Assembly: GCA_002362105.1 (NCBI GenBank)
Contig: DETD01000031.1
Coordinates: 1 to 64,000 of the forward strand
From: Bacteroidales bacterium UBA3297
GTDB lineage: Bacteria; Bacteroidota; Bacteroidia; Bacteroidales; Paludibacteraceae
DNA length: 64,000 nucleotides
Direction of reading: 5' to 3'
Positions 45,057-54,185 of this stretch are shown here, piece by piece (positions within the stretch are counted from its first letter, which is position 1; the number at the start of each line of letters is the position of its first letter). The notes under the pieces are model-generated. The model saw only the letters and a list, made by a program, of their open reading frames with translations. It did not search any database and was not told where the DNA came from. Position numbers and translations under genes: made by a program.

Positions 45057-45788
45057 CTATAACAGCAGTTTCACCAGTTCTTTTTCCTCCGCATCAGGCA
45101 ACAGGCGTCTCAAATGTTCCAGCATTTTTTCGAAAGACTCTTCCGGGGAGCAGGGCGACGACAGCAGTTGCTCGCCATACAGCACTTCGGGAGCCGCATA
45201 GCGCGCCAGCCCCCAACCGTAAGGATTGCCGTGCTTGTCGCACTCGTACTCAAAATCGGCAATAGCAAGCATAGTAGACATCTGCAAGGCGGAAATCACC
45301 TTGTCGAAAGACTCTCCCCTGTCTTTTTCAACCCGTACACCCAGCAGTTTCTCTTGCGGAGACAACCGTTTTTTAGGGAAGTCGATAAAGGGGCAAGCCC
45401 TTTTAATGTCGCGGCTAAGCATCGACTCGTTATTCACCACCAGATCGTAGATATACTTCTGCCGGTTAATTCCGTCAGCATCTAACGGAGCATTAGAAAA
45501 ACTGAACTTGCTGCGGCGGTAGTTCACTAGATGGCGGAACCATTCAAGACTGAGGTATCCCGACTTTCCGTTGAAATAGGAACCATAGGCACAATTCCAA
45601 TTCCTGACAATGGTCATTTTCCACTCCCACGGGCCTTCGTTCTCTGCGTCGAACCAGTATTCACGAGGTGTCATCTCCTCAACAGAGAAACCGGCAATCT
45701 TGTTCTTGAAGAAAGGAAGAAAACCAACTTCCATAACCAGGTGCTCCAATTCGGAGCTACAACTAAGCGAAATACTAGAAAAATCCAT
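45057..45788 (-). CDS. Conserved hypothetical cytoplasmic protein
   Basis: The 243-residue protein has no signal peptide or membrane segment. It is rich in tryptophan and aromatic residues in its first half (EVGFLPFFKNKIAGFSVEEMTP, GPWEWKMTIV, GYLSLEWFRHLVNYRR). It ends in a helical, acidic tail. The first half is reminiscent of winged-helix AlkZ-related proteins, but I cannot confirm this. It is divergent from the GH43 gene. Confidence 0.65.
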   Translation of the reverse strand: MDFSSISLSCSSELEHLVMEVGFLPFFKNKIAGFSVEEMTPREYWFDAENEGPWEWKMTIVRNWNCAYGSYFNGKSGYLSLEWFRHLVNYRRSKFSFSNAPLDADGINRQKYIYDLVVNNESMLSRDIKRACPFIDFPKKRLSPQEKLLGVRVEKDRGESFDKVISALQMSTMLAIADFEYECDKHGNPYGWGLARYAAPEVLYGEQLLSSPCSPEESFEKMLEHLRRLLPDAEEKELVKLLL

Positions 45789-45813
45789 AAACGGCAGTCT
45801 AAAAATACAGACT

Positions 45814-45821
45814 CAAAGTTA
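45814..45821 (-). promoter_or_regulatory. -7 element of the hypothetical protein gene
   Basis: The minus strand reads TAACTTTG, a full match. Confidence 0.45.
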
Positions 45822-45936
45822 CACAAAATTGAAGAATAGCGAAAAATGAACGAATTTTCACACCCCTAGCTCAAAGATTAGCATCAACAAAACTCGATAT
45901 GAAAGAATAGTTCAAACCAAGAACCACACAATGACC

Positions 45937-45945
45937 TAACTTTGC
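45937..45945 (+). promoter_or_regulatory. -7 element of the GH43 gene
   Basis: TAACTTTGC is a full match about 26 bp before the ATG, so the leader is under 20 nt. Confidence 0.55.
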
Positions 45946-45970
45946 GCCATAGAGCTAAACAAAAAAACAG

Positions 45971-48937
45971 ATGAAACGACTACTAACTACAATATGCGCA
46001 CTGGCCCCATTAGCGGGCACAGCCGCCATTCCGGTAACAGATGCCGAGATTGACCTGATAAACACAGTACCCAACTGGAAGAGGGGCTCGGTTCACGACC
46101 CTTCGATTACCAGCACCAATACCGACGGTAAGAATACCTACTACGTCTTCGGCAGCCACATGGATGTAGCGAAGACGACCGACTTTAAAGACTGGACAGT
46201 CGTCACCAGCGAACGAGCCGACAGCCGGCTGTTCTGCGACGAGAACGGAAACATCTGTTCGTTCGACAAAGCCTACAGCACCAACAAGGTGACCAGCGTA
46301 ACCAACTACGCCGGCCAGACCGTCGACTGGGGCACCTTCAACATACCGGCCTACCAGGGCGCGATAGACAACTTCAGCGTGAAGGGCAACCAATGGGCCC
46401 CCGACATGATTTACAATCCGCAGATGAAGAAATGGTGCTACTACATGAGTCTGAACGGGAGCAAATGGAACTCGGCCATCGTCCTCTTCACCAGCGACCA
46501 TGTGGAAGGTCCGTTCCAATACCAGGGTCCCATTATTTTTTCAGGATTCAACGTCACTAGCAACGCAGCGACAGACTATAAGAAAACCGACCTGCAAATC
46601 GCCATCGGGAACCAGAACACACTGCCAGCCCGCTACAACGTAGGAGAGAAATGGGGCACTTACTGGCCACACGCCATAGACCCTGGCGTGTTTTTCGACG
46701 AAAACGGAGACCTGTGGATGAACTACGGCTCTTGGAGCGGCGGCATCTACATCATAAAACTTGACAAGAAGACCGGATTGCGCGACTACACCTACAAATA
46801 CGATAGCAACTTCGAGACTAAAAACGCCAGCGTAACCACCGACGCCTACTTCGGAAAGAAGATTGCAGGCGGCTACTATGTGAGCGGAGAAGGCAGTTAT
46901 ATCGAGAAAATAGGCAAATACTACTACCTCTTTATATCGTATGGTTTCTACTCGCCAGAAGGAGGCTACGAAATGCGTGTGTTCCGTTCAGAACAACCAG
47001 ACGGACCGTACACCGACCATACCGGTGAAAGCGCCATCTACAACAAATATCTGATGAACTACGGCACCAAAGCCACCACCAACCGGGGAATGAAGCTAAT
47101 GGGCGGCTACCAATGGGCCGGCATGGACGTCGCAGAAATAGCGCAAGGCCACAACAGCGCCCTGATGGACGAAGACGGGAATGCCATGTTGTTCTACCAC
47201 ACCAAATTGAACAACGGAACCATCATCCACCAACTAAGGGTGCACCAGTTGTTCGTCAACGAAGACGGATGGATTACCGCCGCTCCGCACGAATACAACA
47301 AAGACAACGATGTAGCCACCACCAGCACAGTGGGCACACAACGTTTTTTCAGCAAAGCAGAAATTGAAGGCACCTACAACCTCATTCTGCACAAGTACAA
47401 CGTGGACTACGCCAACTACGAATACAGCAAACCCGTCGGCATTACGCTAAATTCCGACGGCTCGGTTAGTGGAGCCTACACCGGCAAATGGAGTCTGACC
47501 GACGGCACCAGCTACATCAGCCTGACACTGAACAATGTGACCTATAAAGGTGTGGTAGTGCCAGGCAGCCTCGATGCCACCAACGTGCCTGTAGTGGCAA
47601 TAACGGCCATGAGTACCAGCAACGGGGTGAACATTTGGGCCAGCAAACCGAGCGGAAAGGCCTGCATCGCTAAAGACATAGCCGCAATGGACAACCTCCA
47701 GTTCAGAGACGGCGACAGCATTTACGGTAACATCGGCTTCGTCGGACTAACAACAACCAACGGCTGTACCATCAACTGGAACAGCGGCAATACCGACGTG
47801 GTAGACAACAACGGCACCGTGAAGCCGCAAGACACCGACACCCCGGTAAATATGACCGCAGCATTGCAGAAAGGCGACTACGAATACACAAAAACCGTGG
47901 AAGTGGTTGTGAAAGGCAACGGCACGGCCAATGCCGACATTATAACCGGACTGGTGGCCTACTATAATTTCGACCATAATTTGGTAAACCAGTACAACGA
48001 AGCACAAACAGGAACCGCCAACGCACAAGCCAACGGTACAAAACCGACCTTCGACACCGACAGCGAGCGCGGCACCGTTCTGCACCAATACTTCGGTTAC
48101 GACGACGCGAAGAGCATCAGCTATACCACCTTCAGCAACCCACTGGCCGGACAAAAACTAACTGGAGCAACCGTCTCGGCCTGGGTAAAACGGTTGAACG
48201 GCGACATGTGGGACGCACTCTGGGGATTTTGCGACAGCTACGGCAACGTAACCGCCCGCTACTATCTGACCGGAAACACCTACATCGGCTACAACGACGG
48301 GAACGGCACCTGGTTCGATTACAACTATCCAGAAAGCGCCAAGTTGAACACCATACCACAAGAAGAATGGGCCTTAGTCACCATTTCGTACAACAAGCAA
48401 GGCTTCGACCTCTACATCAACGGAAAATTTGTGGCCAACCAGTCGCGCTATGCCGCCTACAATTCGAGTGGCGCCACCGATTTTAGCGCACAGCTGGGTC
48501 ACTTGTCGAAGTCGACTAACTTCTATTTGGGTTACAGCTCGTTCTGGGGTTCGACACCAGCCCTATTCGACGACCTCCTCATTTGGAACCGAGCACTTAG
48601 CGCCGCAGACGTGGCACGCCTCTACGTAGTTGAAAGTACGGGAAAGAGCCTGATGCCAGGTAAAATTACCAATGAGGACGACCAGACCCGAAACGAGTTG
48701 GTAAAATCAGCCGAACCGCAACTCTACCCTAACCCAACATCAGGAGAAGTCAGTATTGTGTTCCCGAACCCAGAAGCCGTAAAAGTCACCATTTACAACG
48801 GATGTGGACAAGTAGTTTGCAGACAAGACATTGGCAGCAGCCAAAACTCACTAGACCTGAATTTAAGGCCAGGCATCTACGCTATAAAAGTAGAATCGGT
48901 CACAAGTGTATGGCATAAGCAGATTATCGTTAAATAA
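45971..48937 (+). CDS. Glycoside hydrolase family 43 (arabinanase-like) with LamG domain and T9SS type A tail
   Basis: The 988-residue secreted enzyme has a signal peptide ending near AGTAA. The five-bladed GH43 catalytic domain covers about 35-440: SVHDPS (general base Asp43), PHAIDPGVF (Asp237) and SGEGSY (general acid Glu307). Residues about 455-560 form a small beta barrel (IEGTYNLILHKYNVDYANY, GKWSLTDGTSYISL) typical of arabinanase C-terminal modules. An Ig-like linker follows. A LamG/concanavalin-like domain lies at about 665-880 (GLVAYYNFD, VSAWVKRLNG, DLLIWNRALSAADVARLY). The last 80 residues are a T9SS type A tail (LYPNPTSGEVSI). It probably cuts arabinan or arabinoxylan outside the cell. 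No SusC/SusD pair is adjacent. Confidence 0.92.
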   Translation: MKRLLTTICALAPLAGTAAIPVTDAEIDLINTVPNWKRGSVHDPSITSTNTDGKNTYYVFGSHMDVAKTTDFKDWTVVTSERADSRLFCDENGNICSFDKAYSTNKVTSVTNYAGQTVDWGTFNIPAYQGAIDNFSVKGNQWAPDMIYNPQMKKWCYYMSLNGSKWNSAIVLFTSDHVEGPFQYQGPIIFSGFNVTSNAATDYKKTDLQIAIGNQNTLPARYNVGEKWGTYWPHAIDPGVFFDENGDLWMNYGSWSGGIYIIKLDKKTGLRDYTYKYDSNFETKNASVTTDAYFGKKIAGGYYVSGEGSYIEKIGKYYYLFISYGFYSPEGGYEMRVFRSEQPDGPYTDHTGESAIYNKYLMNYGTKATTNRGMKLMGGYQWAGMDVAEIAQGHNSALMDEDGNAMLFYHTKLNNGTIIHQLRVHQLFVNEDGWITAAPHEYNKDNDVATTSTVGTQRFFSKAEIEGTYNLILHKYNVDYANYEYSKPVGITLNSDGSVSGAYTGKWSLTDGTSYISLTLNNVTYKGVVVPGSLDATNVPVVAITAMSTSNGVNIWASKPSGKACIAKDIAAMDNLQFRDGDSIYGNIGFVGLTTTNGCTINWNSGNTDVVDNNGTVKPQDTDTPVNMTAALQKGDYEYTKTVEVVVKGNGTANADIITGLVAYYNFDHNLVNQYNEAQTGTANAQANGTKPTFDTDSERGTVLHQYFGYDDAKSISYTTFSNPLAGQKLTGATVSAWVKRLNGDMWDALWGFCDSYGNVTARYYLTGNTYIGYNDGNGTWFDYNYPESAKLNTIPQEEWALVTISYNKQGFDLYINGKFVANQSRYAAYNSSGATDFSAQLGHLSKSTNFYLGYSSFWGSTPALFDDLLIWNRALSAADVARLYVVESTGKSLMPGKITNEDDQTRNELVKSAEPQLYPNPTSGEVSIVFPNPEAVKVTIYNGCGQVVCRQDIGSSQNSLDLNLRPGIYAIKVESVTSVWHKQIIVK

Positions 48938-48958
48938 AACCTACCGGCAATTAAAGGT

Positions 48959-48993
48959 AAAGCTGGTGTTACCTATTGTAGCACCGGCTTTTT
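48959..48993 (+). terminator. Terminator after the GH43 gene
   Basis: AAAGCTGGTG pairs with CACCGGCTTT (one G-T pair) across a 13-nt loop, followed by T residues. Confidence 0.75.
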
Positions 48994-49038
48994 ATATGTA
49001 TTTTAGCAAACCAAAACATTTAGACAAAACAACCTATT

Positions 49039-49632
49039 ATGCAAAAAATTTATTTCAGTCTGCTGGTTGCACTAGTCCTCGGTGCCTGTGCAAACAAACC
49101 CGCAGAAGTTCCAACAACCAACACGGCAATAGTAGAAGAGAATGCAGAAACAGAAGCTAAAGCAACAACAGAAAAGGCGGAATCTGAATCAGCATTCAAT
49201 TGGCAAGACAGTTCGTTTGTCGCCGTTGCCTACATTGGTTACGACAAAGACATCGCAGCCATTAAGGCATCAGACCCATTCAAGAAGTTGGCAGAACGCC
49301 TGCCACAACTGAACAACATAGACCACATAGCCGTTGACGCACCAGGAGAAGAGCTGTACCTTGTTATTCCAAGACACAAAAACGCAAACGTCACCGTTTA
49401 TGAATATACCTTCGAAATGGCAACGAAGGAAAAGCCAGAAAAAAGCGGATTGGTGTACTACCAGAAGGAAACTGGTGACCCTATAATTGTAAAAGGCAAC
49501 ATCAGCGACATCTGCCCCAACATGCAGATTGAGCTAAAAAGCGGCAATGGCGAAACATACACCTTCAGCCCTAGCCTCAGCCTTGAAAATGGCAAACTGT
49601 ACGTAACCAAAGGAATGCAGGAGTTAGAATAA
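49039..49632 (+). CDS. Lipoprotein of unknown function
   Basis: The 197-residue protein has a signal peptide with lipobox LGAC, an alanine/glutamate/threonine-rich linker (about 20-55) and a mature domain with FVAVAYIGYDKDIAAIK and a beta-rich C-terminus (TFSPSLSLENGKLYV). I recognise no family. It stands alone between a terminator and the TPR gene. Confidence 0.7.
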   Translation: MQKIYFSLLVALVLGACANKPAEVPTTNTAIVEENAETEAKATTEKAESESAFNWQDSSFVAVAYIGYDKDIAAIKASDPFKKLAERLPQLNNIDHIAVDAPGEELYLVIPRHKNANVTVYEYTFEMATKEKPEKSGLVYYQKETGDPIIVKGNISDICPNMQIELKSGNGETYTFSPSLSLENGKLYVTKGMQELE

Positions 49633-49743
49633 GAACAGTCCCCCTCAACACAATAAAAAAACTAGAATATCAGACATTGAAGTGTGTATGCAGATTGCTA
49701 GCACCAGTTTGTAAACAGGTTGTTTTTTTTGTAATAATCACAC

Positions 49744-49751
49744 TATATTTG
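49744..49751 (+). promoter_or_regulatory. -7 element of the TPR protein gene
   Basis: TATATTTG is a full match about 75 bp upstream of the ATG at 49819. Confidence 0.45.
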
Positions 49752-49818
49752 TAAAAAACAAATTAGGCACACACCTAGTGACCGACATAAATAACAGATT
49801 AAATTCCATTTACAAGAT

Positions 49819-50862
49819 ATGAAAATCAAGCCTTTATTTCTTTTTACATTTGCCCTACTATCAACAAGTAACTCAATTGCAAGTAGTCCGTATGCGGAAG
49901 CGATTTCTAGATACCTAAAGGAGAATAATATAGAAGGCGTTTATAAAGAATTCGCCAAATGGCAAAAAGAAGAGCCCAACTCTCCCAATATTGCCGACAC
50001 ATGGGCATGGTATTATTATACAACAGCTTACAATCAGAATATCAAAATAGACAGTGTACAACCCAAAGGGGTTGAAGACTATATGGAACTTATTGGGAAG
50101 GATGGCAAAAACGAATTCATATACGCTGAAATTATCATCAATTGTGATTCGCTGAAAAAAGGGCTAGACATTATTGACAAAGAAATCGTCAAACATCCCG
50201 ACTGTATAAACCTCTATTTTACGAAAAGCGATATTTTGCTAACCCTAATGGAAAAATGCAGTCACAAAAGTTCATACACAGACAATCTGAGAATCCATTC
50301 CGAAAAAGGCGACAATACTGAAGATGAAAAATTCAACTATTTGATGATGAAAGCCCTTTCACATCCTAAAATTATCGGCGACAAGTTGGTCGTGGGCAAC
50401 CTGGCCGACGATGCAGTGAAGATCCTCTGCCAAATTTTAGACCGTTCAAGAAATAATGGGAACCAATGGTTTGACCTTTACGACAAAAAAATAGAGAATG
50501 GAGAAAGTATGATGTTGGAGAAATTTCAAAGCTATTTCCTATTTTTTTTAAAAAATGCCGAATACGACAAAGCAACTGTTTTCAACGACAAACTACTTAG
50601 CGTTTATCCTGAGCGCTTCGACTTCAGAACAAACAAGTCTCTGATTTCGATTTCGAAAAAAGACTTCAGTTCGGCTTTAACCCAATTAGAAATACTACAT
50701 AAAGATTTTCCTAATGACGATATAATAACCATAAATTTGGCTGAGGTATACATCCACAACGGGAAAAAGAAGCAAGCAGAAAAACTTTTCAAGAAGATGT
50801 CGAAATCGTCTAATCCTGAAATAGAAAAAATGGCTAAAATGAGATTGGAGAAAATTAAGTAA
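49819..50862 (+). CDS. Secreted TPR-like repeat protein
   Basis: The 347-residue protein has a signal peptide ending near NSIAS. The rest is helical with tetratricopeptide-like repeats, clearest at about 245-345 (AEYDKATVFNDKLLSVYPERF, DFSSALTQLEILHKDFPND, YIHNGKKKQAEKLFKKMS). Such repeats bind partner proteins, here in the periplasm. Lysine- and asparagine-rich composition is typical of accessory genes. The lipoprotein gene at 50921 follows after 58 bp and may be co-transcribed. Confidence 0.7.
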   Translation: MKIKPLFLFTFALLSTSNSIASSPYAEAISRYLKENNIEGVYKEFAKWQKEEPNSPNIADTWAWYYYTTAYNQNIKIDSVQPKGVEDYMELIGKDGKNEFIYAEIIINCDSLKKGLDIIDKEIVKHPDCINLYFTKSDILLTLMEKCSHKSSYTDNLRIHSEKGDNTEDEKFNYLMMKALSHPKIIGDKLVVGNLADDAVKILCQILDRSRNNGNQWFDLYDKKIENGESMMLEKFQSYFLFFLKNAEYDKATVFNDKLLSVYPERFDFRTNKSLISISKKDFSSALTQLEILHKDFPNDDIITINLAEVYIHNGKKKQAEKLFKKMSKSSNPEIEKMAKMRLEKIK

Positions 50863-50920
50863 GCACTTCCAATACGAAGTTATACTTATCTATCTTGTTC
50901 AATAAAAGTTCAGTCATAGT

Positions 50921-51673
50921 ATGAAAAAAACATTATTCTATACACTTTCTATTGGTGTTCTGACGCTGATTTCTTGCCAAAATCGACAGCCAGAGAAATC
51001 ACCCTTAGAAATGATGGTAAACGATTACGTGGAGAAAAATTTTCCCAACTGGGACTCTACCAGATATGAAGGCGACACATTATACCTTCATGCCTACTTC
51101 TCTCATTACGATGCTGACCCTTCTATAAAAATAACCGACAGCACAGCAGTATTAGATGTTATTGCATCTGTGGGTGGAGCCGAGAACCGGATGGTGTATC
51201 CGGAGTTTCAGCCTCTGGTAGCACCGCCGCCAGCACCAACAAAGGATGAAATAGATACAATAGAATATATCGACCAACTTGTAAAAGTCATTAAGGAAGC
51301 AGAACTAGAAATACATGGGAAAGAGTCTGTTGCCCCTGCATTAAAAAACAATAAAGAGAAAAAAAGGTACTATGAAGACAGATTGGCCGATTTATACAGA
51401 GAAATAGATACCCTCTATTTGCTAAATCCAACTTTGATTGGATATACCTATTTTGGTCCAATCCAAGTGATCATATTGGCAAAACACGACGTAGACAAAA
51501 AAATAGTTAATCCATTTCTAAAAGGTGTAAATATAATGGATCTTCGTCCTAGATACATTAGGCATAAAAAAGAGGAAAGAGAAATCGATTATTGTGGTTG
51601 GGGTTCTTTTAACGTCTATGGAATTGAGCCAGCCGGGCAATTCAGACAAGTTGGAGAATTTTTAATCGACTGA
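50921..51673 (+). CDS. Lipoprotein of unknown function
   Basis: The 250-residue protein has a signal peptide and lipobox LISC. The mature part has a proline-rich stretch (LVAPPPAPTKDEID), a charged helical segment (about 110-165) and a C-terminal beta region. I recognise no family. It ends shortly before the convergent pgi gene. Confidence 0.7.
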   Translation: MKKTLFYTLSIGVLTLISCQNRQPEKSPLEMMVNDYVEKNFPNWDSTRYEGDTLYLHAYFSHYDADPSIKITDSTAVLDVIASVGGAENRMVYPEFQPLVAPPPAPTKDEIDTIEYIDQLVKVIKEAELEIHGKESVAPALKNNKEKKRYYEDRLADLYREIDTLYLLNPTLIGYTYFGPIQVIILAKHDVDKKIVNPFLKGVNIMDLRPRYIRHKKEEREIDYCGWGSFNVYGIEPAGQFRQVGEFLID

Positions 51674-51732
51674 TTTCTTCGGACATCTTCATCAATCCTG
51701 CGCAAGATAATTCAAGAGTTCGCCAACCGCAA

Positions 51733-51764
51733 CAAAAAAAAGGGTGCACCATTCAGCGCACCCT
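51733..51764 (-). terminator. Terminator of the lysS-gpsA-pgi operon
   Basis: AGGGTGC pairs with GCACCCT around a 10-nt loop, followed on the minus strand by eight T. Confidence 0.8.
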
Positions 51765-51791
51765 ATATAGTAAGTCAGGAAAAACCTTAAA

Positions 51792-53141
51792 TTACTTGCC
51801 AAGCTTAGCCTGGATCTTCTTGCTTTCTTCCTCGTAACCAGGCTTGTTAAGCAGAGCGAACATATTCTTCTTGTAAGCCTCAACACCAGGTTGGTTGAAA
51901 GTGTTAACACCCAAAACGCCACCGCTGATACCACAAGCCTTCTCGAAGAAATAGATCAACTGGCCAAGGTAGTACTCGTTCAAGCGAGGAACGCTGACGC
52001 GCATGTTAGGCACACCACCATCGACGTGAGCCAACTGGGTACCCAATTCAGCCATCTTGTTCACCTCGTCAACACGCTTGCCAGCAAGGAAGTTCAAGCC
52101 ATCGAGGTTCTCCTTGTCAGAAGGAACAACAAGGTTCTTTTCAGGAGTTTCAACAGAGATGACAGTTTCGAAGATGGTACGCTCGCCTTCCTGAATCCAC
52201 TGACCCATAGAGTGAAGGTCGGTAGTGAAGTCAACAGAAGCAGGGAAAATACCCTTGAGGTCCTTACCTTCGCTTTCACCATACAGCTGCTTCCACCACT
52301 CCATCATATAGTGGAGTTTAGGCTGGAAGTTAACCAAGATTTCAATCTTCTTACCCTTAGCGTAAAGAGCGTTACGGCAAGCAGCGTACTGTGCAGAAGG
52401 GTTCTGGTCGAAAGGAACGCTAGCAGCAGTAGCAGCCTCCATGTCGCGCGCACCAGCAACCAACTGGTCGATATCGAAGCCAGCAGTAGCAATAGGAAGC
52501 AGACCTACAGGAGTAAGAACAGAGAAACGGCCACCAATGTTATCAGGAATAACGAAAGTCTTGTAACCCTCAGTTTCAGCAGTCTTGCGGGCAGCACCCT
52601 TAACAGCGTCGGTAACAGCAACAATAACCTTCTTAGCAGTTTCCTTGCCACGCTGGTCTTCGCACTGCTTCTTCAACAAACGGAAAGCGAGAGCGGTTTC
52701 GGTAGTAGTACCAGACTTAGAGATATTGATAACACCGAACTTCTTGTCCTTCAAGAACTCAGAAAGTTCAGCCAAATAATCTTCACCAATGTTGTTACCA
52801 GCATAAATCATGATTGGGCCGTTCTGGCTCTTGAGCAACCACTGGAAGCTGTTGCTAAGCGCTTCAATAACGGCACGTGCACCAAGGTAGCTACCACCGA
52901 TACCAGCAACGACAACAACCTCGCAGTTATCGCGGAGGGTCTTAGCACAAGCCTTAATGTCGTCGAGGTGTTCTTTGGTAATAGAAGAAGGGAGGTGCAA
53001 CCAACCAAGGAAGTCGTTACCCAGGCAAGTGCCCTTTTCCAAACCCTCGATAGCAGCCATAACTTTCTGTTCGAGAGCCTTAACTTCGGCAGCAGAGGTG
53101 CAACCGAAAGTCTTGTCGATGTTTAACTTGATGTTTTCCAT
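51792..53141 (-). CDS. pgi: Glucose-6-phosphate isomerase
   Basis: Pgi interconverts glucose 6-phosphate and fructose 6-phosphate in glycolysis. The 449-residue protein is of the short bacterial type. It shows VVVAGIGGSYLGARAVIEAL, the phosphate-binding NISKSGTTTETALAFR loop, GGRFSVLTPVGLLPIATAGF (family signature), GMQ-like LHSMGQWIQEG and the C-terminal FNQPGVEAYKK with the catalytic lysine. It is the last gene of the lysS-gpsA-pgi unit, 26 bp behind gpsA. Confidence 0.97.
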   Translation of the reverse strand: MENIKLNIDKTFGCTSAAEVKALEQKVMAAIEGLEKGTCLGNDFLGWLHLPSSITKEHLDDIKACAKTLRDNCEVVVVAGIGGSYLGARAVIEALSNSFQWLLKSQNGPIMIYAGNNIGEDYLAELSEFLKDKKFGVINISKSGTTTETALAFRLLKKQCEDQRGKETAKKVIVAVTDAVKGAARKTAETEGYKTFVIPDNIGGRFSVLTPVGLLPIATAGFDIDQLVAGARDMEAATAASVPFDQNPSAQYAACRNALYAKGKKIEILVNFQPKLHYMMEWWKQLYGESEGKDLKGIFPASVDFTTDLHSMGQWIQEGERTIFETVISVETPEKNLVVPSDKENLDGLNFLAGKRVDEVNKMAELGTQLAHVDGGVPNMRVSVPRLNEYYLGQLIYFFEKACGISGGVLGVNTFNQPGVEAYKKNMFALLNKPGYEEESKKIQAKLGK

Positions 53142-53167
53142 TATAATGAATTTTTATACTTTTAGTA

Positions 53168-54166
53168 TTAATGCATTTTTTCAGTCAGCAGTTTAATTTC
53201 CACCATCGGAGAAATCTTACCATAAAGGATGTTGTAAACCGAATCGAGAATAGGCATATCGACCTTTCTCTCGGCGTTAATTTCCTTCATACACTTGGTG
53301 CCGTAATAGCCTTCGGCAATCATTTCCATTTCCATTTGTGCCTGCTTAACCGAGTAACCGTCGCCAATAAGGGTACCAAACGTGTGGTTACGGCTGTAGT
53401 GTGAGTAACCGGTAACGAGCAAGTCGCCCAAATAGACCGAATCGTCGATAGAGCGCGGCGTATCACTCACCGCAGTAATAAAGCGGTTCATTTCTTGAGC
53501 CGCGTTACACATAAGCACAGCCTGGAAATTGTCGCCGTACTTCAAGCCATGACAGATGCCGGCAGCAATAGCATAGACATTCTTCAGCACAGAAGCGTAT
53601 TCAATGCCAAACACATCTTCGTTAGTAGTAGCCTTAATGTAGTTACTGGTAATGGAATTAGCGAACCAAGAGGTCAGCTTCATGTCGGTACCTCCAATCG
53701 TCAGATACGACAAACGCTGTTGAGCCACCTCTTCAGCATGGCAAGGGCCACCAATCACCATCAGGTTATTTTCAGGCACGCCATACTTCATACGGAAGTA
53801 TTCCGATACGATGACATTCTCTTCAGGCACAATACCTTTGATTGCCGACACCACAATCTTGCTGCGCAGACTGCGCTTCAACTTTTCGAGGTGCGACTTC
53901 AAATAAGGCGAAGGCGTAGCAAAAATCAGCAAGTCGGAGTCGCGAACAACTTCGTTAATATCGGAAGAAAAATGAATGCGCGAGGTGTCGAACGACACAC
54001 TGCTCAAATAAGACGGGTTATGGCGCGTGCGCATAATAGCCTCAATCTGTGAGTCGCGACGCATATACCAGTTGATATGCCGGTCGGGATTAATCAAACA
54101 GATTTTGGCAAGGGCAGTAGCCCAGCTACCACCCCCCATAACACCTATAGTAGGAATTTTATCCAT
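53168..54166 (-). CDS. gpsA: NAD(P)-dependent glycerol-3-phosphate dehydrogenase
   Basis: GpsA makes sn-glycerol 3-phosphate from dihydroxyacetone phosphate for phospholipid synthesis. From the ATG at 54166 (MDKIPTIGVMGGGSWATALA) it has 332 residues, the normal length; the longer frame would overlap lysS. The nucleotide-binding GGGSWATALA loop, VSAIKGIVPEENVIVSEYF, GGPCHAEEVAQ, the catalytic-lysine region SVLKNVYAIAAGICHGLKYGDN and LGDLLVTGYSHYSRNHTFG are all visible. It starts 19 bp after lysS. Confidence 0.96.
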   Translation of the reverse strand: MDKIPTIGVMGGGSWATALAKICLINPDRHINWYMRRDSQIEAIMRTRHNPSYLSSVSFDTSRIHFSSDINEVVRDSDLLIFATPSPYLKSHLEKLKRSLRSKIVVSAIKGIVPEENVIVSEYFRMKYGVPENNLMVIGGPCHAEEVAQQRLSYLTIGGTDMKLTSWFANSITSNYIKATTNEDVFGIEYASVLKNVYAIAAGICHGLKYGDNFQAVLMCNAAQEMNRFITAVSDTPRSIDDSVYLGDLLVTGYSHYSRNHTFGTLIGDGYSVKQAQMEMEMIAEGYYGTKCMKEINAERKVDMPILDSVYNILYGKISPMVEIKLLTEKMH

Positions 54167-54185
54167 CACTGGGTAAAAAGTGTTT

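Noticed and set aside
51891..53126. A 411-codon plus-strand frame opposite pgi
   Set aside because: It is a shadow of a highly expressed, codon-biased gene; there is no promoter, no family match and the sense gene is certain.
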